In this document: one piece after another, positions 28,330-36,550 of the stretch | Numbering within the stretch: the first letter of the stretch is position 1 | Layout: every line of letters begins with the position of its first letter | From: Pirellulales bacterium | Lineage (GTDB): Bacteria; Planctomycetota; Planctomycetia; Pirellulales; JAEUIK01 | Assembly (NCBI GenBank): GCA_019636335.1 | Contig: JAHBXR010000008.1 | Location: forward strand, 1 to 64,000 | Direction: 5' to 3' | DNA: 64,000 nucleotides | Notes under the pieces: generated by a model | What the model was told of the DNA's origin: nothing | What the model saw: only the letters and a program-made list of their open reading frames with translations | Databases searched by the model: none | Translations under genes and position numbers: made by a program

Positions 28330-30807
28330 TTACTCGGCCTTCGTCTTCAACTTCAAACGGTCCAGACCGCTGTCGTCCGAGACCTTGACCGGGATCAGCC
28401 ACGAGGCGGTCTTCATCTTGCACAACCCCTCGTCCGACTCCTGGCAGTAGTAGTACACGACCGTCACCTTGAGCTTGTCGATACCCAAGGCCGAAGCCAC
28501 CGGCACGGAAATCTCGAAATCTTTCGCCGCTGGCTCGACGCGCACCGTACCGCCAATCTTCGCGCGATCGACCGGCCCCTCCTTCGCCGCCGCTTCCACG
28601 CGATAGGCCATCGGCGCGAGATCGTTCAGCTTGTAGCCCGCGGGCAATTCGATCGACACGGCCAACTTGATCGCGCCATCGACCGCCTGCAATGTCTCCT
28701 CGCTGAGCACCTCGGGGGGCGTGCTGGAAGAGAGGGGCTTGAGCTCCACCTTCGGCTTCTCGGGCGCGGCGAGCCCCTTGATCTCGAGCGTCGACACCTT
28801 GTTCGCCGTCGTCAGGTCGATCACGCGAATCAGGTGATTGTTCGTGTCGGCGACATAGAGCTTGCCCGCCGCATAGGCGAGTCCCGCCGGTTCGTCGAAT
28901 TCGGCCGGTTCGTCCGCCGTGCCCGGCTGGCCGGTGCCGGAGAGCGTCGCGACGGTCTCGGTGGCGAGATCGACCTCCTTGATCTTGTTGTTGTAGGTGT
29001 CGGCCACATAGAGCTTGCCCGGCTGAAAGACGACTCCCAGGGCGTGCTGCAACTTGGCCTCGCTGAACTTGCCATCGACATCGCCGAACGTGAACAGGCG
29101 CGCGAACGGCAAGTGCGAAGTGCCGACGACGGTGCGCACTTCACCTTTTTCGTCGAAGGGCACCGCGCGAATCGAGCTCCCCTCGCTATCGGCGACGTAC
29201 AACCATTCGCCATCGCTCGAGAGACCGCTCGGTTGCGCGAACGACGAGTATCCTTGCTCGTAGGGCGCTTCGGGCAGCAGGGGGCCGTCGACGATGTCCT
29301 CGCGACCGTTGCCCGCGTAGGGGCCAATCTCCGACTCGTCGAGCGGCATGCGCCAGATCTGATGTGGCCCGGCCATGGCGATGTACAAGTTCGGTCCGTG
29401 GATCCAGAGATCCCAGGGACTATTCAGCCCCGCCTCGAGCGGCTTTGCCACGTACCGCTCGGGAAGTTGTTCGCGAGAGAGAGGCGGACCGTCGAGATTG
29501 AGTCCCAGCCAGGGGCTGTGTCCCTGTCTGCCGATGCCCGCGATCGTGGTGACCTTGCGGGCCCCCAGGTTGACCTTGCGCAACAGATGGTTTTCGGTAT
29601 CGGCGACGTAGAGCGTCTCGTCGAGCAGCGCCATCCCCTGCGGATGATCGAACGTGGCGGTCGCGAAGTCGCCATCCTGCTTGCCGATGGCGCCCGTGCC
29701 GATCGTATCGACGAGCGTGCCGTCGAGCTTCGTCACGATGATGCGATTGTGATTGCTGTCGGCAATGAAGAGCCGTCCCGATTTTTCGTCGGCGAGAATC
29801 TTGCCCGGGTAGCGCAGGGGCGTCTCGGCCGCCTTGCTGCGCTCGAGCGCAAAATGCACCGGCGTTTCATCAAGCAATTTCGCATTCCGATAGAAGGGAA
29901 TGACCTGCTTGAAAAACTGATCGAGCACTTCGAAGGGGATCTCTCCCCCCTGACCTGCCACCAGGTTGCCTTCGGGATCGATGATCCGCAGGCTGGGCCA
30001 ACTGTTGACCTGGTACTTGTCCCAGATCACGTGATTGGCATCGTTCACCACCGGGTGCTCGATCTCGTAGCGCAGAATCGCATCGGCGATGTTCTGCGTA
30101 TCCTGCTCCGTCTCGAACTTGGCCGAGTGGACCCCGATCACCACGACTTCATTCGGGTAGGCCTTCTCGAGCTTCTTCAACTCGGGCAGCACGTGCATGC
30201 AATTGATGCAACAGTAGGTCCAGAAGTCGAGCACGACGAACTTGCCACGCAGATCCTTCAAGTCGATCGGACCGGCCGTGTTCAACCAACCCAGGCCGCC
30301 ATCGAGCGAGGGTGCCGGCTGCTTGCGGGGAAACGGATGGTCGGGCATGGCGGGCTCTGCTTCGGGCTCTGGCTTGGCCTCGGCGGCAGGAGTCGCAGGG
30401 GCGGGTTCCTCGGCCGTCGCGTCCGCCGGGGGTGGAGTCTCGGGGGCTGGCTCCGTCGGCGAAGCTGCCGGAACTTGCGCGGTCGCCTCCGCCGCAGCAT
30501 CGGCCGCAACCTCTTCGGCTCCGGCCAGCGCCGGCGGTTTATTCGATTCAGCAAGCTCGCCAGCTTCGCCGGCCTCGCTGGTCGCCTCGGAGCCTGCAGC
30601 TTGGGCTGGATCGCTATTCTCTGCTGGCGCGGGGGCGATACGCTGGGCGACCGTTTCGATTTTTTCGGGCGTTGCTGTCGGCTGGCAGCCAGCAAACAAA
30701 AGCATCCATGACAGTGCCAGCAGACCCAAGGATCGCCAGCCGCGTAGTAAGAAGCGGCCCCCGGTCCAGACGGAAGAATCAGTAGATCGTGGCGCGGACT
30801 TGGTCAT
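28330..30807 (-). CDS. NHLRC2-like lipoprotein: thioredoxin plus NHL-repeat propeller
   Basis: 825 residues. The lipobox LLFAGC near residue 40 marks an outer-surface lipoprotein. A long Ala/Pro/Glu-rich linker (about 45-150) follows. The TlpA/AhpC-like domain has LDFWTYCCINCMHVLPEL, the CCINC active site typical of NHLRC2-type proteins, and VNSWPSLRIIDPEG with the cis-Pro region. Then a six-bladed NHL propeller (LFIADSNHNRIIV, LYVADTENHLLRKV, LYVADTYNNKIKEV, LYVADTNNHLIRVI). The last 120 residues are a beta domain with YYYCQESDEGLCKMK. A redox role in the envelope is inferred; the partner is unknown. Confidence 0.9.
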   Translation of the reverse strand: MTKSAPRSTDSSVWTGGRFLLRGWRSLGLLALSWMLLFAGCQPTATPEKIETVAQRIAPAPAENSDPAQAAGSEATSEAGEAGELAESNKPPALAGAEEVAADAAAEATAQVPAASPTEPAPETPPPADATAEEPAPATPAAEAKPEPEAEPAMPDHPFPRKQPAPSLDGGLGWLNTAGPIDLKDLRGKFVVLDFWTYCCINCMHVLPELKKLEKAYPNEVVVIGVHSAKFETEQDTQNIADAILRYEIEHPVVNDANHVIWDKYQVNSWPSLRIIDPEGNLVAGQGGEIPFEVLDQFFKQVIPFYRNAKLLDETPVHFALERSKAAETPLRYPGKILADEKSGRLFIADSNHNRIIVTKLDGTLVDTIGTGAIGKQDGDFATATFDHPQGMALLDETLYVADTENHLLRKVNLGARKVTTIAGIGRQGHSPWLGLNLDGPPLSREQLPERYVAKPLEAGLNSPWDLWIHGPNLYIAMAGPHQIWRMPLDESEIGPYAGNGREDIVDGPLLPEAPYEQGYSSFAQPSGLSSDGEWLYVADSEGSSIRAVPFDEKGEVRTVVGTSHLPFARLFTFGDVDGKFSEAKLQHALGVVFQPGKLYVADTYNNKIKEVDLATETVATLSGTGQPGTADEPAEFDEPAGLAYAAGKLYVADTNNHLIRVIDLTTANKVSTLEIKGLAAPEKPKVELKPLSSSTPPEVLSEETLQAVDGAIKLAVSIELPAGYKLNDLAPMAYRVEAAAKEGPVDRAKIGGTVRVEPAAKDFEISVPVASALGIDKLKVTVVYYYCQESDEGLCKMKTASWLIPVKVSDDSGLDRLKLKTKAE

Positions 30808-31281
30808 CGGACGGCCTTTCTTCCGGCAGAAACGCGAAAAAGCGAGGCGCTCATCGTACTAGAACGCCGGTATAATTGGAAACGAACGCCGCCGGCGGAC
30901 CCACAGCTATGTTGCGTCCGCACGGCACGTCCGCGCCATGCCGCACGGCATGGAATGATTCCCTGGAAAGAACGGAAAACGTCCGCAATTTAGGAGATCT
31001 GCGTCAAAGGTATTTTTTCTCGCTGCGATTTGAGTCAGAAGCTTCCAAGGGCCGAGAAACCATCGTGACCGCGCAAAACCCAGGCAGGAAAACGGGTTTG
31101 CCTCGTCAGACATGGGCTCCGCAAAGCTCCACACTGACCTGGGCTACCCGGATTTCGTAGAGTTTCGGCGCGGTGGATCGATCGTTGGTTCTGCCGGACC
31201 TATACAAATCCTGCGAGGTGGAAGTTCCATCTCGATCCCTGCCCCGTTCGTGATGCCCTCCAGACGAGTCTTGTAGCGACT
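30808..31281. other. Divergent intergenic region, NHL lipoprotein / DUF1573
   Basis: About 470 bases between divergent starts. A TATAAT box is present on the plus strand at 30871-30876, but no -35 box stands at the right distance. The frames open here look non-coding. No hairpin of note. Confidence 0.35.
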
Positions 31282-32334
31282 ATGTACTGCCACAATCTTT
31301 GTCGCCGATTGACGACCTCGCTCGTTGCCCTGGTGGCGCTCTCCGCCGCCGTGACTGCCTCGGCCCAGGACTGGGCCCGCAAGATGTTCGAGGAACCCAG
31401 CTTCAAGTTTGGCACGGTGGCCCGCGGAGCGAAGGCCGAACATCGCTTCGTCTTCAAGAACCTGTACGAAGAAGACGTCCACGTCGCCAGCGTCCGCTCG
31501 AGTTGCGGATGCACCACCCCGACCGTCTCGAAAGACACCCTGAAGACCTTCGAGAAGGGGGAAATCGTCGCCACGTTCAATACGCGTTCCTTCCTGGGCA
31601 GCAAGTCGGCCACGGTGACGGTGACGTTCGACAAGCCGTTCTACGCCGAAGTGCAATTGCAGGTCGAAGGCTACATCCGGAGCGATGTCGTCTTCCATCC
31701 GCCCGCGGTCGAGATCGGCACCATCGAGCATGGCACCCAGGTCGAGAAGAAGATCTCGATCGACTACGCCGGCCGCAACGACTGGAAGATTCTCAAGGTC
31801 GAAACGCCCGGTGACTTCGTGCAGACGAAGCTCGTCGAGAAGAGCCGCGGCAACGGCCAGGTCTCGTACGATCTGCACGTCCACCTGATGCCCCACGCGC
31901 CGATCGGCTACATCCACGATCAGATTCGCCTCGTGACGAACGATCAACGCTCGGATAGCGTGCCGCTCGATATCGAAGGCCGCATCAATTCCGAGATCAG
32001 CGTCAGCCCGTCCTCCCTTTTCCTCGGCACCGTGCAGCCAGGCCAGAAGGTGACGAAGCAACTAGTGGTTCGCGCTTCGAAGCCGTTCCACGTCTTGTCG
32101 GTCGAGTGCGACGATCCCGCCTTCACGTTCAAGGCAGGCGACGAAGCCAAGCCGCTGCACCTGATTCCGGTGACCTTCACCGCCAGCGAACAGCCGGGCA
32201 AGATCTCGCGCACGATCCGCATCGTGACCGATCTGGGGGAAACGACCACCACCGAACTCATCGCCCACGCGCAAGTCGGCGGCGATGGCAAAATCGAGCC
32301 GTCGACCGACTCGGTCAGCGTGCAGAGTCGCTAA
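31282..32334 (+). CDS. Exported DUF1573 protein
   Basis: 350 residues with a signal peptide (LTTSLVALVALSAAVTASA). The DUF1573 core is FGTVARGAKAEHRFVFKNLYEEDVHVASVRSSCGCTTP, with the characteristic SCGCT motif near residue 75. Two or three more Ig-like beta units follow, with signatures VEIGTIEHGTQVEKKISI and LFLGTVQPGQKVTKQLVV. DUF1573 proteins are periplasmic or surface proteins with unknown partners. It stands alone on the plus strand, convergent with the feo operon. No strong ribosome binding site is visible. Confidence 0.85.
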   Translation: MYCHNLCRRLTTSLVALVALSAAVTASAQDWARKMFEEPSFKFGTVARGAKAEHRFVFKNLYEEDVHVASVRSSCGCTTPTVSKDTLKTFEKGEIVATFNTRSFLGSKSATVTVTFDKPFYAEVQLQVEGYIRSDVVFHPPAVEIGTIEHGTQVEKKISIDYAGRNDWKILKVETPGDFVQTKLVEKSRGNGQVSYDLHVHLMPHAPIGYIHDQIRLVTNDQRSDSVPLDIEGRINSEISVSPSSLFLGTVQPGQKVTKQLVVRASKPFHVLSVECDDPAFTFKAGDEAKPLHLIPVTFTASEQPGKISRTIRIVTDLGETTTTELIAHAQVGGDGKIEPSTDSVSVQSR

Positions 32335-32384
32335 CTCAGCAGCAAATGCGTATCGGGTAGATCGGTACAGCTAGCAAAAACAGC

Positions 32385-32412
32385 AGCACAGGCTGGCAGC
32401 CGGTGCCGCTGT
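32385..32412. repeat. Palindrome AGCACAGGCTGGCAGCCGGTGCCGCTGT
   Basis: A slightly decayed copy of the 21177 palindrome: GCACAGGCTGGCAGCC is identical, the second arm has GGTGC in place of TGTGC. It lies between the converging DUF1573 and feo genes. Confidence 0.55.
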
Positions 32413-32415
32413 TTG

Positions 32416-32610
32416 TTATTCGGCGCGAAGCTTCTCCACAGGGACGAAGCCATCGCCCTTCGCCGCGCCCGTGGGGCAAGTCCCACAGCCGCCACAGGAT
32501 GATTTGTCGCGCGTCGCAAAGAGCTGCCACGCTCGATGGCCGAGATGCGCCGCGGCCGCCGCAACCACGGCGAGAACGATCCACGTTTGCCAGTCGAGCG
32601 TGTCGGTCAT
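32416..32610 (-). CDS. FeoB-associated Cys-rich membrane protein
   Basis: 64 residues. One N-terminal membrane segment (TWIVLAVVAAAAAHLGHRAW) is followed by SSCGGCGTCPTGAA, the Cys-rich motif of the small protein found after feoB in many bacteria. It begins 31 bases after the feoB stop, as last gene of the feo operon. A role in iron uptake or FeoB function is known only by association. Confidence 0.85.
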   Translation of the reverse strand: MTDTLDWQTWIVLAVVAAAAAHLGHRAWQLFATRDKSSCGGCGTCPTGAAKGDGFVPVEKLRAE

Positions 32611-32641
32611 CGGCGGGCAACCTCGAGCGGTTCACTACGGT

Positions 32642-34882
32642 TCATGCCACGAACAGCATGCCGACCTGGTACGTGACGAGGGCGGCCACATACGCCAGCG
32701 CCGTCATGTAGACGAACGTAAAGATCGGCCAGCGCCAACTGTTCGTCTCGCGGCGGATCACGACCAAGGTTGCCGCGCACTGCGCACACAGGGCGAAGAA
32801 GACCATGATCGAGAGCGCCACCGGAGTATTATAGACCGGCCGGTCGGTGCCATCCCATTTGGCCCCGCGCAAGGCCGATTCGAGCCGCGTGCGGTCTTCG
32901 TCCGCCTCGATGTCGACCTCGCCCCCCAGGTTGTAAATGATGCCCAGCGTGGCGACGACGACCTCGCGGGCCGGAAACGACGCGATCGTGGCCGCGCCGA
33001 TCCGCCAATCCCAGCCGAGCGGACGCACGAGCGGCTCGATCCAGTGCCCGGCCCGGCCCAAGAAGCTCTGACGCTGATACGCGCCAGCGATCTCACCGTC
33101 GATGGCCGCCAACTTTTCCTCGAGCGATTCGCGTTCTGTCGCCTCGGTGGGAAGTGCCGACAACTGTGCTTCGATCGCGGCGCGGCGCGCGGTAAACGGT
33201 CCCTCGATCTCCTCGGTCGGATGCGGAAAGTAGAGCGCCGCCCAGACCACGATCGACACGGCCACGATCAGCGTCCCCGCCCGCCGCACGAAGGCCCAAC
33301 CGCGGTCGAACATGCGGTGCAGCACCGTGTACGGGGCGGGCCACTTGTAGGCGGGCAGTTCCATCACAAAGGGAGGCGTCGCGCCCCGCAGCAAGCTGCG
33401 CTTGAGCACCAGCGCCACGCCCGCCGCCACGACAATCCCCAAAACATACATGGCGAACATCGTCAGCCCCTGCAGCTTGAGCAGTCCGCCGAAGTACGCT
33501 CGTTCGGGAATGAACGCGCCGATGAGCACCGTGTAGACAGGCAGTCGCGCGCTGCAACTCATCAGGGGGGCGATGAGCATCGTCGTCAGGCGATCGCGCC
33601 GGTTCTCGATGACGCGCGTCGCCATGACACCCGGAATCGCACAGGCGAACGACGAGAGCAACGGAATGAACGACTTGCCCGAGAGCCCGATGCGCACGAA
33701 CAGCCGATCCATCAGGTAGGCGGCCCGCGCCATGTAGCCGCAATCTTCGAGAATCGCCAGGAACAAGAACAGAATGAAGATCTGCGGCAGAAAGACCAGC
33801 ACGCCGCCGACCCCCGCGATGATGCCATCGACGACCAGGCTTTGCAGCACCCCCTCGGGCAGGATCGTGCCGGCCCATTCGCCCAAGGCACCGAAGCCGC
33901 CATCGATCAAGTCCATGGCCGGACCGGCCCAGCGGAAGACCGATTGGAACACGATCGCCATGATGACGACAAAAATGAGCGTGCCCCACACTTTGTGCGT
34001 GAGGACGCGATCGATCCGATCGCTCGCCGTGACGGGCTGCTGAACGGGGCGCGTGACCACCCCCTCGAGCACGCGGCCCACCCAGCCATAGCGCGCGATT
34101 GCTTCCACCGCCGGCACCGGCGCGCCGGTGGCTGCCAGGCGCGCCCGGGCCGCCGAAAGTTCCTGACGCAGGCTCGCGCGGTCGCCGTCGAGCAGCGTCT
34201 CTTCAAGATAACCCGCCGTGTCGAGCAGCAAGCGCTCGACCAGATAACGGGGCAGCCGCTCATGCCCTCCGCCACGCGCCGCCAATTGCTCATCGAGCGC
34301 GGCGACTTCGCGGCAGAACGGCTCGGGAAAAGGGCTCTCGGCCGAGCGCGGCGGCTGACCTAGCAGCGTCGTGAGCGACCGCTTCAACTCCTCGATACCG
34401 ACACCGTGATTCGCCTCGGTCACGACGATTGGCACGCCAAGTTGCCGTTCGAGTCGTTCGAGGTCGATCGTCACGCCGCGGCGACGGGCAACGTCGGCCA
34501 TGTTCAGCACGACGATCGTCGGCAGTCCCAGTTCGAGCACCTGGCTTACCAGGTAGAGATTCCGTTCAAGATTGCCCGCATCGACGATCGAGATCACCGC
34601 ATCGGGGCGCATTTCGCCCGCGCGGCGGCCGAGCAACACGTCGACCGCCACCATCTCGTCGGGCGAACGCGGCGCGAGGCTGTACGTACCCGGCAGGTCC
34701 ACCAGGTCGATCGCTTGATCGCCGATCCGCAGCTTGCCGACTTTCTTCTCGACGGTGACGCCGGGATAGTTGCCCACGCGTTGCCGCATGCCGGCCAGGG
34801 CGTTGAACAACGTCGACTTGCCCGTGTTCGGATTGCCAACCAGCGCGATCGTCACCGCGGTCGAAGTGGTCGCGCTCTGCAT
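32642..34882 (-). CDS. feoB: Ferrous iron transporter FeoB
   Basis: 746 residues, inner membrane. The N-terminal G domain has G1 GNPNTGKSTLFNALAG, G3 DLPGTYSL and G4 VLNMADVARR. The helical spacer (about residues 170-260) precedes two Gate domains with SFIPLLSSFACAIPGVMATR, including the conserved transport-path Cys, and the second core near PAREVVVATLGIIYNLGG. Length is typical. It imports Fe(II) with help of FeoA. It follows two feoA genes and precedes the Cys-rich protein; the order is feoA-feoA-feoB-Cys-rich. Fur-type control is likely in the family, but I saw no convincing Fur box. Confidence 0.95.
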   Translation of the reverse strand: MQSATTSTAVTIALVGNPNTGKSTLFNALAGMRQRVGNYPGVTVEKKVGKLRIGDQAIDLVDLPGTYSLAPRSPDEMVAVDVLLGRRAGEMRPDAVISIVDAGNLERNLYLVSQVLELGLPTIVVLNMADVARRRGVTIDLERLERQLGVPIVVTEANHGVGIEELKRSLTTLLGQPPRSAESPFPEPFCREVAALDEQLAARGGGHERLPRYLVERLLLDTAGYLEETLLDGDRASLRQELSAARARLAATGAPVPAVEAIARYGWVGRVLEGVVTRPVQQPVTASDRIDRVLTHKVWGTLIFVVIMAIVFQSVFRWAGPAMDLIDGGFGALGEWAGTILPEGVLQSLVVDGIIAGVGGVLVFLPQIFILFLFLAILEDCGYMARAAYLMDRLFVRIGLSGKSFIPLLSSFACAIPGVMATRVIENRRDRLTTMLIAPLMSCSARLPVYTVLIGAFIPERAYFGGLLKLQGLTMFAMYVLGIVVAAGVALVLKRSLLRGATPPFVMELPAYKWPAPYTVLHRMFDRGWAFVRRAGTLIVAVSIVVWAALYFPHPTEEIEGPFTARRAAIEAQLSALPTEATERESLEEKLAAIDGEIAGAYQRQSFLGRAGHWIEPLVRPLGWDWRIGAATIASFPAREVVVATLGIIYNLGGEVDIEADEDRTRLESALRGAKWDGTDRPVYNTPVALSIMVFFALCAQCAATLVVIRRETNSWRWPIFTFVYMTALAYVAALVTYQVGMLFVA

Positions 34883-34948
34883 GTCGTGCCGGTCGCCGTT
34901 GGGTGATCGTCTAGAAAGCGGAGAGGGGAGTGGTAAGCGAAGGTAACT

Positions 34949-35176
34949 CTACAGCGGCGTGATGTCGACTCGGGCGGCCTCGCTGCGCCGCACCGAGAGG
35001 CGATACCCGCGCAATTCGAGTTCGAGCGGATCGCCCAGGGGCGCCACACCGACCAAGGCGACCTCGACGCCCGGTGTCAGCCCCATTTCGAGCAAGCGCA
35101 GCGCAATCTCATCCCCGCCCGACACGCCCACAACGCGAGCGCGGCTCCCCAACGGCAATTCGGCCAACTGTGTCAC
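34949..35176 (-). CDS. feoA: FeoA-domain protein (second copy)
   Basis: 75 residues, starting at GTG 35176, whose bases overlap the TGA stop of the previous feoA gene (GTGA), so translation is coupled. The small SH3-like FeoA fold is seen in LAELPLGSRARVVGVSGGDEIALRLLEMGLTPGVEVALVGVAPLGDP. It regulates FeoB by binding its cytoplasmic part. The frame extends further upstream but then runs inside the previous gene. Confidence 0.85.
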   Translation of the reverse strand: MTQLAELPLGSRARVVGVSGGDEIALRLLEMGLTPGVEVALVGVAPLGDPLELELRGYRLSVRRSEAARVDITPL

Positions 35177-35448
35177 GCCGCCGCTCCCAACTTGACGAGC
35201 ACGCTGGCAACTTCGTCGGCGCGAAAGCACAAGCGCTGCCCGGCCAGGCCAATGATGCAGGGGCTACCCGGCTGGATCATCTGGATCACGACGCCATCGC
35301 GGAGGCCAAGCTCCTTGAGTCGATGCACGAGATCGGGCATTCCCAAAACCGTCTCGACGCGCGCGGCCTGACCGGCGAGCAATTGACCGAGCGGAATCAG
35401 TTCGTGCGTGGCATCCACGGGCAGGCGCGGCAGGCGGTGTTGAGACAC
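35173..35448 (-). CDS. feoA: FeoA-domain protein (first copy)
   Basis: 91 residues with a family-like core (PLGQLLAGQAARVETVLGMPDLVHRLKELGLRDGVVIQMIQPGSPCIIGLAGQRLCFR). It is the first gene of the feo operon. Two successive FeoA units as separate genes are known in other bacteria; whether both act on FeoB is not known. Confidence 0.85.
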   Translation of the reverse strand: MSQHRLPRLPVDATHELIPLGQLLAGQAARVETVLGMPDLVHRLKELGLRDGVVIQMIQPGSPCIIGLAGQRLCFRADEVASVLVKLGAAA

Positions 35449-35545
35449 ATTCTCAGATCAACCCTGCCAATTCTAGAGCGACCCCCGCACGATCGCAACG
35501 GGCTCGACGTGACATGCACAAAGCAAAGAATAGGTGGACTCGAAA

Positions 35546-35965
35546 TCAAGCTGACCACTCAGCATCAAGCGAGCCGTTCCAAGATCGCACAATTCGCGTC
35601 ACGCCAGGGTCTGGGGGTGGCCAGAAGTCGATAAGACGCACGGCCATCGATTTCAACCACTCACCCCCTTTGTGGTAGATGAGGATGACCATCTCCTCGG
35701 CGAGAATCGCGTCAATAAACTCTAACGCGTCCTGAGAGTTTGACTCATCGTCACGCCCGAAGAAATGCGTGTGGTACTGATCGAAACCGACGGTCAATTC
35801 ATCACAGTCGGAATTGATACAGGGCCCAGTCCGCGCGTTGGGATTGGGACAGGGAATCTCGAGTTCAAGCACTGTGGCGCCGACGCGAGCGCTCCAAAGT
35901 CCACGCCAATCGTGATATCGTGCGAATAATCGGTCAGCAAATTGCTGCGAAAACTCGTTAAGCAT
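35546..35965 (-). CDS. Uncharacterised small protein
   Basis: 139 residues, soluble, no signal peptide. It has several aromatic and acidic stretches (SDCDELTVGFDQYHTHFFGRDD, LIYHKGGEWLKSMAVRL). The shape, a small acidic protein of this length with a YHTHF motif, recalls immunity-type proteins, but no toxin gene is next to it, so this is a guess. It looks less GC-rich than the feo genes, which fits acquired DNA. Confidence 0.5.
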   Translation of the reverse strand: MLNEFSQQFADRLFARYHDWRGLWSARVGATVLELEIPCPNPNARTGPCINSDCDELTVGFDQYHTHFFGRDDESNSQDALEFIDAILAEEMVILIYHKGGEWLKSMAVRLIDFWPPPDPGVTRIVRSWNGSLDAEWSA

Positions 35966-36013
35966 GAATCACGTCATTGAGCACGCGGACGTGGTGCCGT
36001 GTTCGCTGGCGAA

Positions 36014-36490
36014 CTACAGATACATCCCCAAATACCCGCCATGCTGATCGCTGGTGGCCTGAATCTGTTCGACGCGTTCGATGGCCTGCTTGAGATCGCC
36101 GGCCGCGATGAAGCGGTCGAACTCTACTCGCACGGCGTGCGAGACCGTCTCGTGGAACCAGGCCACGATCGGTTCAGTCAGCCAGTCGCACGTTTCGCGC
36201 ACCAGCTCGACGTGTAGATCGCACGACAAGGTTTCGGTGTCGGTGGGATTCGTCAGCACCGTGCCGTCGAAGCGGAACTCGATCATGCCGAGATCGGCCT
36301 CGTTCGTCAGGTGAAACACGCAACGAGCGTTGTGCAGGTAGTAGGTGTTGTGCAGCCCGTGCGTCTCCATGGCGTGCTTGATGCGTTCGCACCGCGCGCG
36401 AAACTTGGGCGAGGCGTCGATCGGAATATCGAGCCGGCCGATCGTACGGAGGGGAAGACAGTCGAAAGAAATGTCGACAAAGCGGTCCAT
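36014..36490 (-). CDS. Uncharacterised conserved-looking protein
   Basis: 158 residues, soluble. AGGTG lies upstream of the ATG. It has MDRFVDISFDCLPLRTIGRLDIPIDASP at the start and a central acidic beta region (ADLGMIEFRFDGTVLTNPTDTE). Codon use looks like the genome average. No domain recognised and no informative neighbour. Confidence 0.6.
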   Translation of the reverse strand: MDRFVDISFDCLPLRTIGRLDIPIDASPKFRARCERIKHAMETHGLHNTYYLHNARCVFHLTNEADLGMIEFRFDGTVLTNPTDTETLSCDLHVELVRETCDWLTEPIVAWFHETVSHAVRVEFDRFIAAGDLKQAIERVEQIQATSDQHGGYLGMYL

Positions 36491-36550
36491 CGTCGCACCT
36501 GACAGGAAATCGATTCGCGAGACGCTTCCCCCCTCGCGACGTCTATTGTG

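Noticed and set aside
28144..30711. Plus-strand open frame of 855 codons
   Set aside because: Entirely antisense to the NHL lipoprotein gene, with no domain and biased toward Arg, Asp and Gly.
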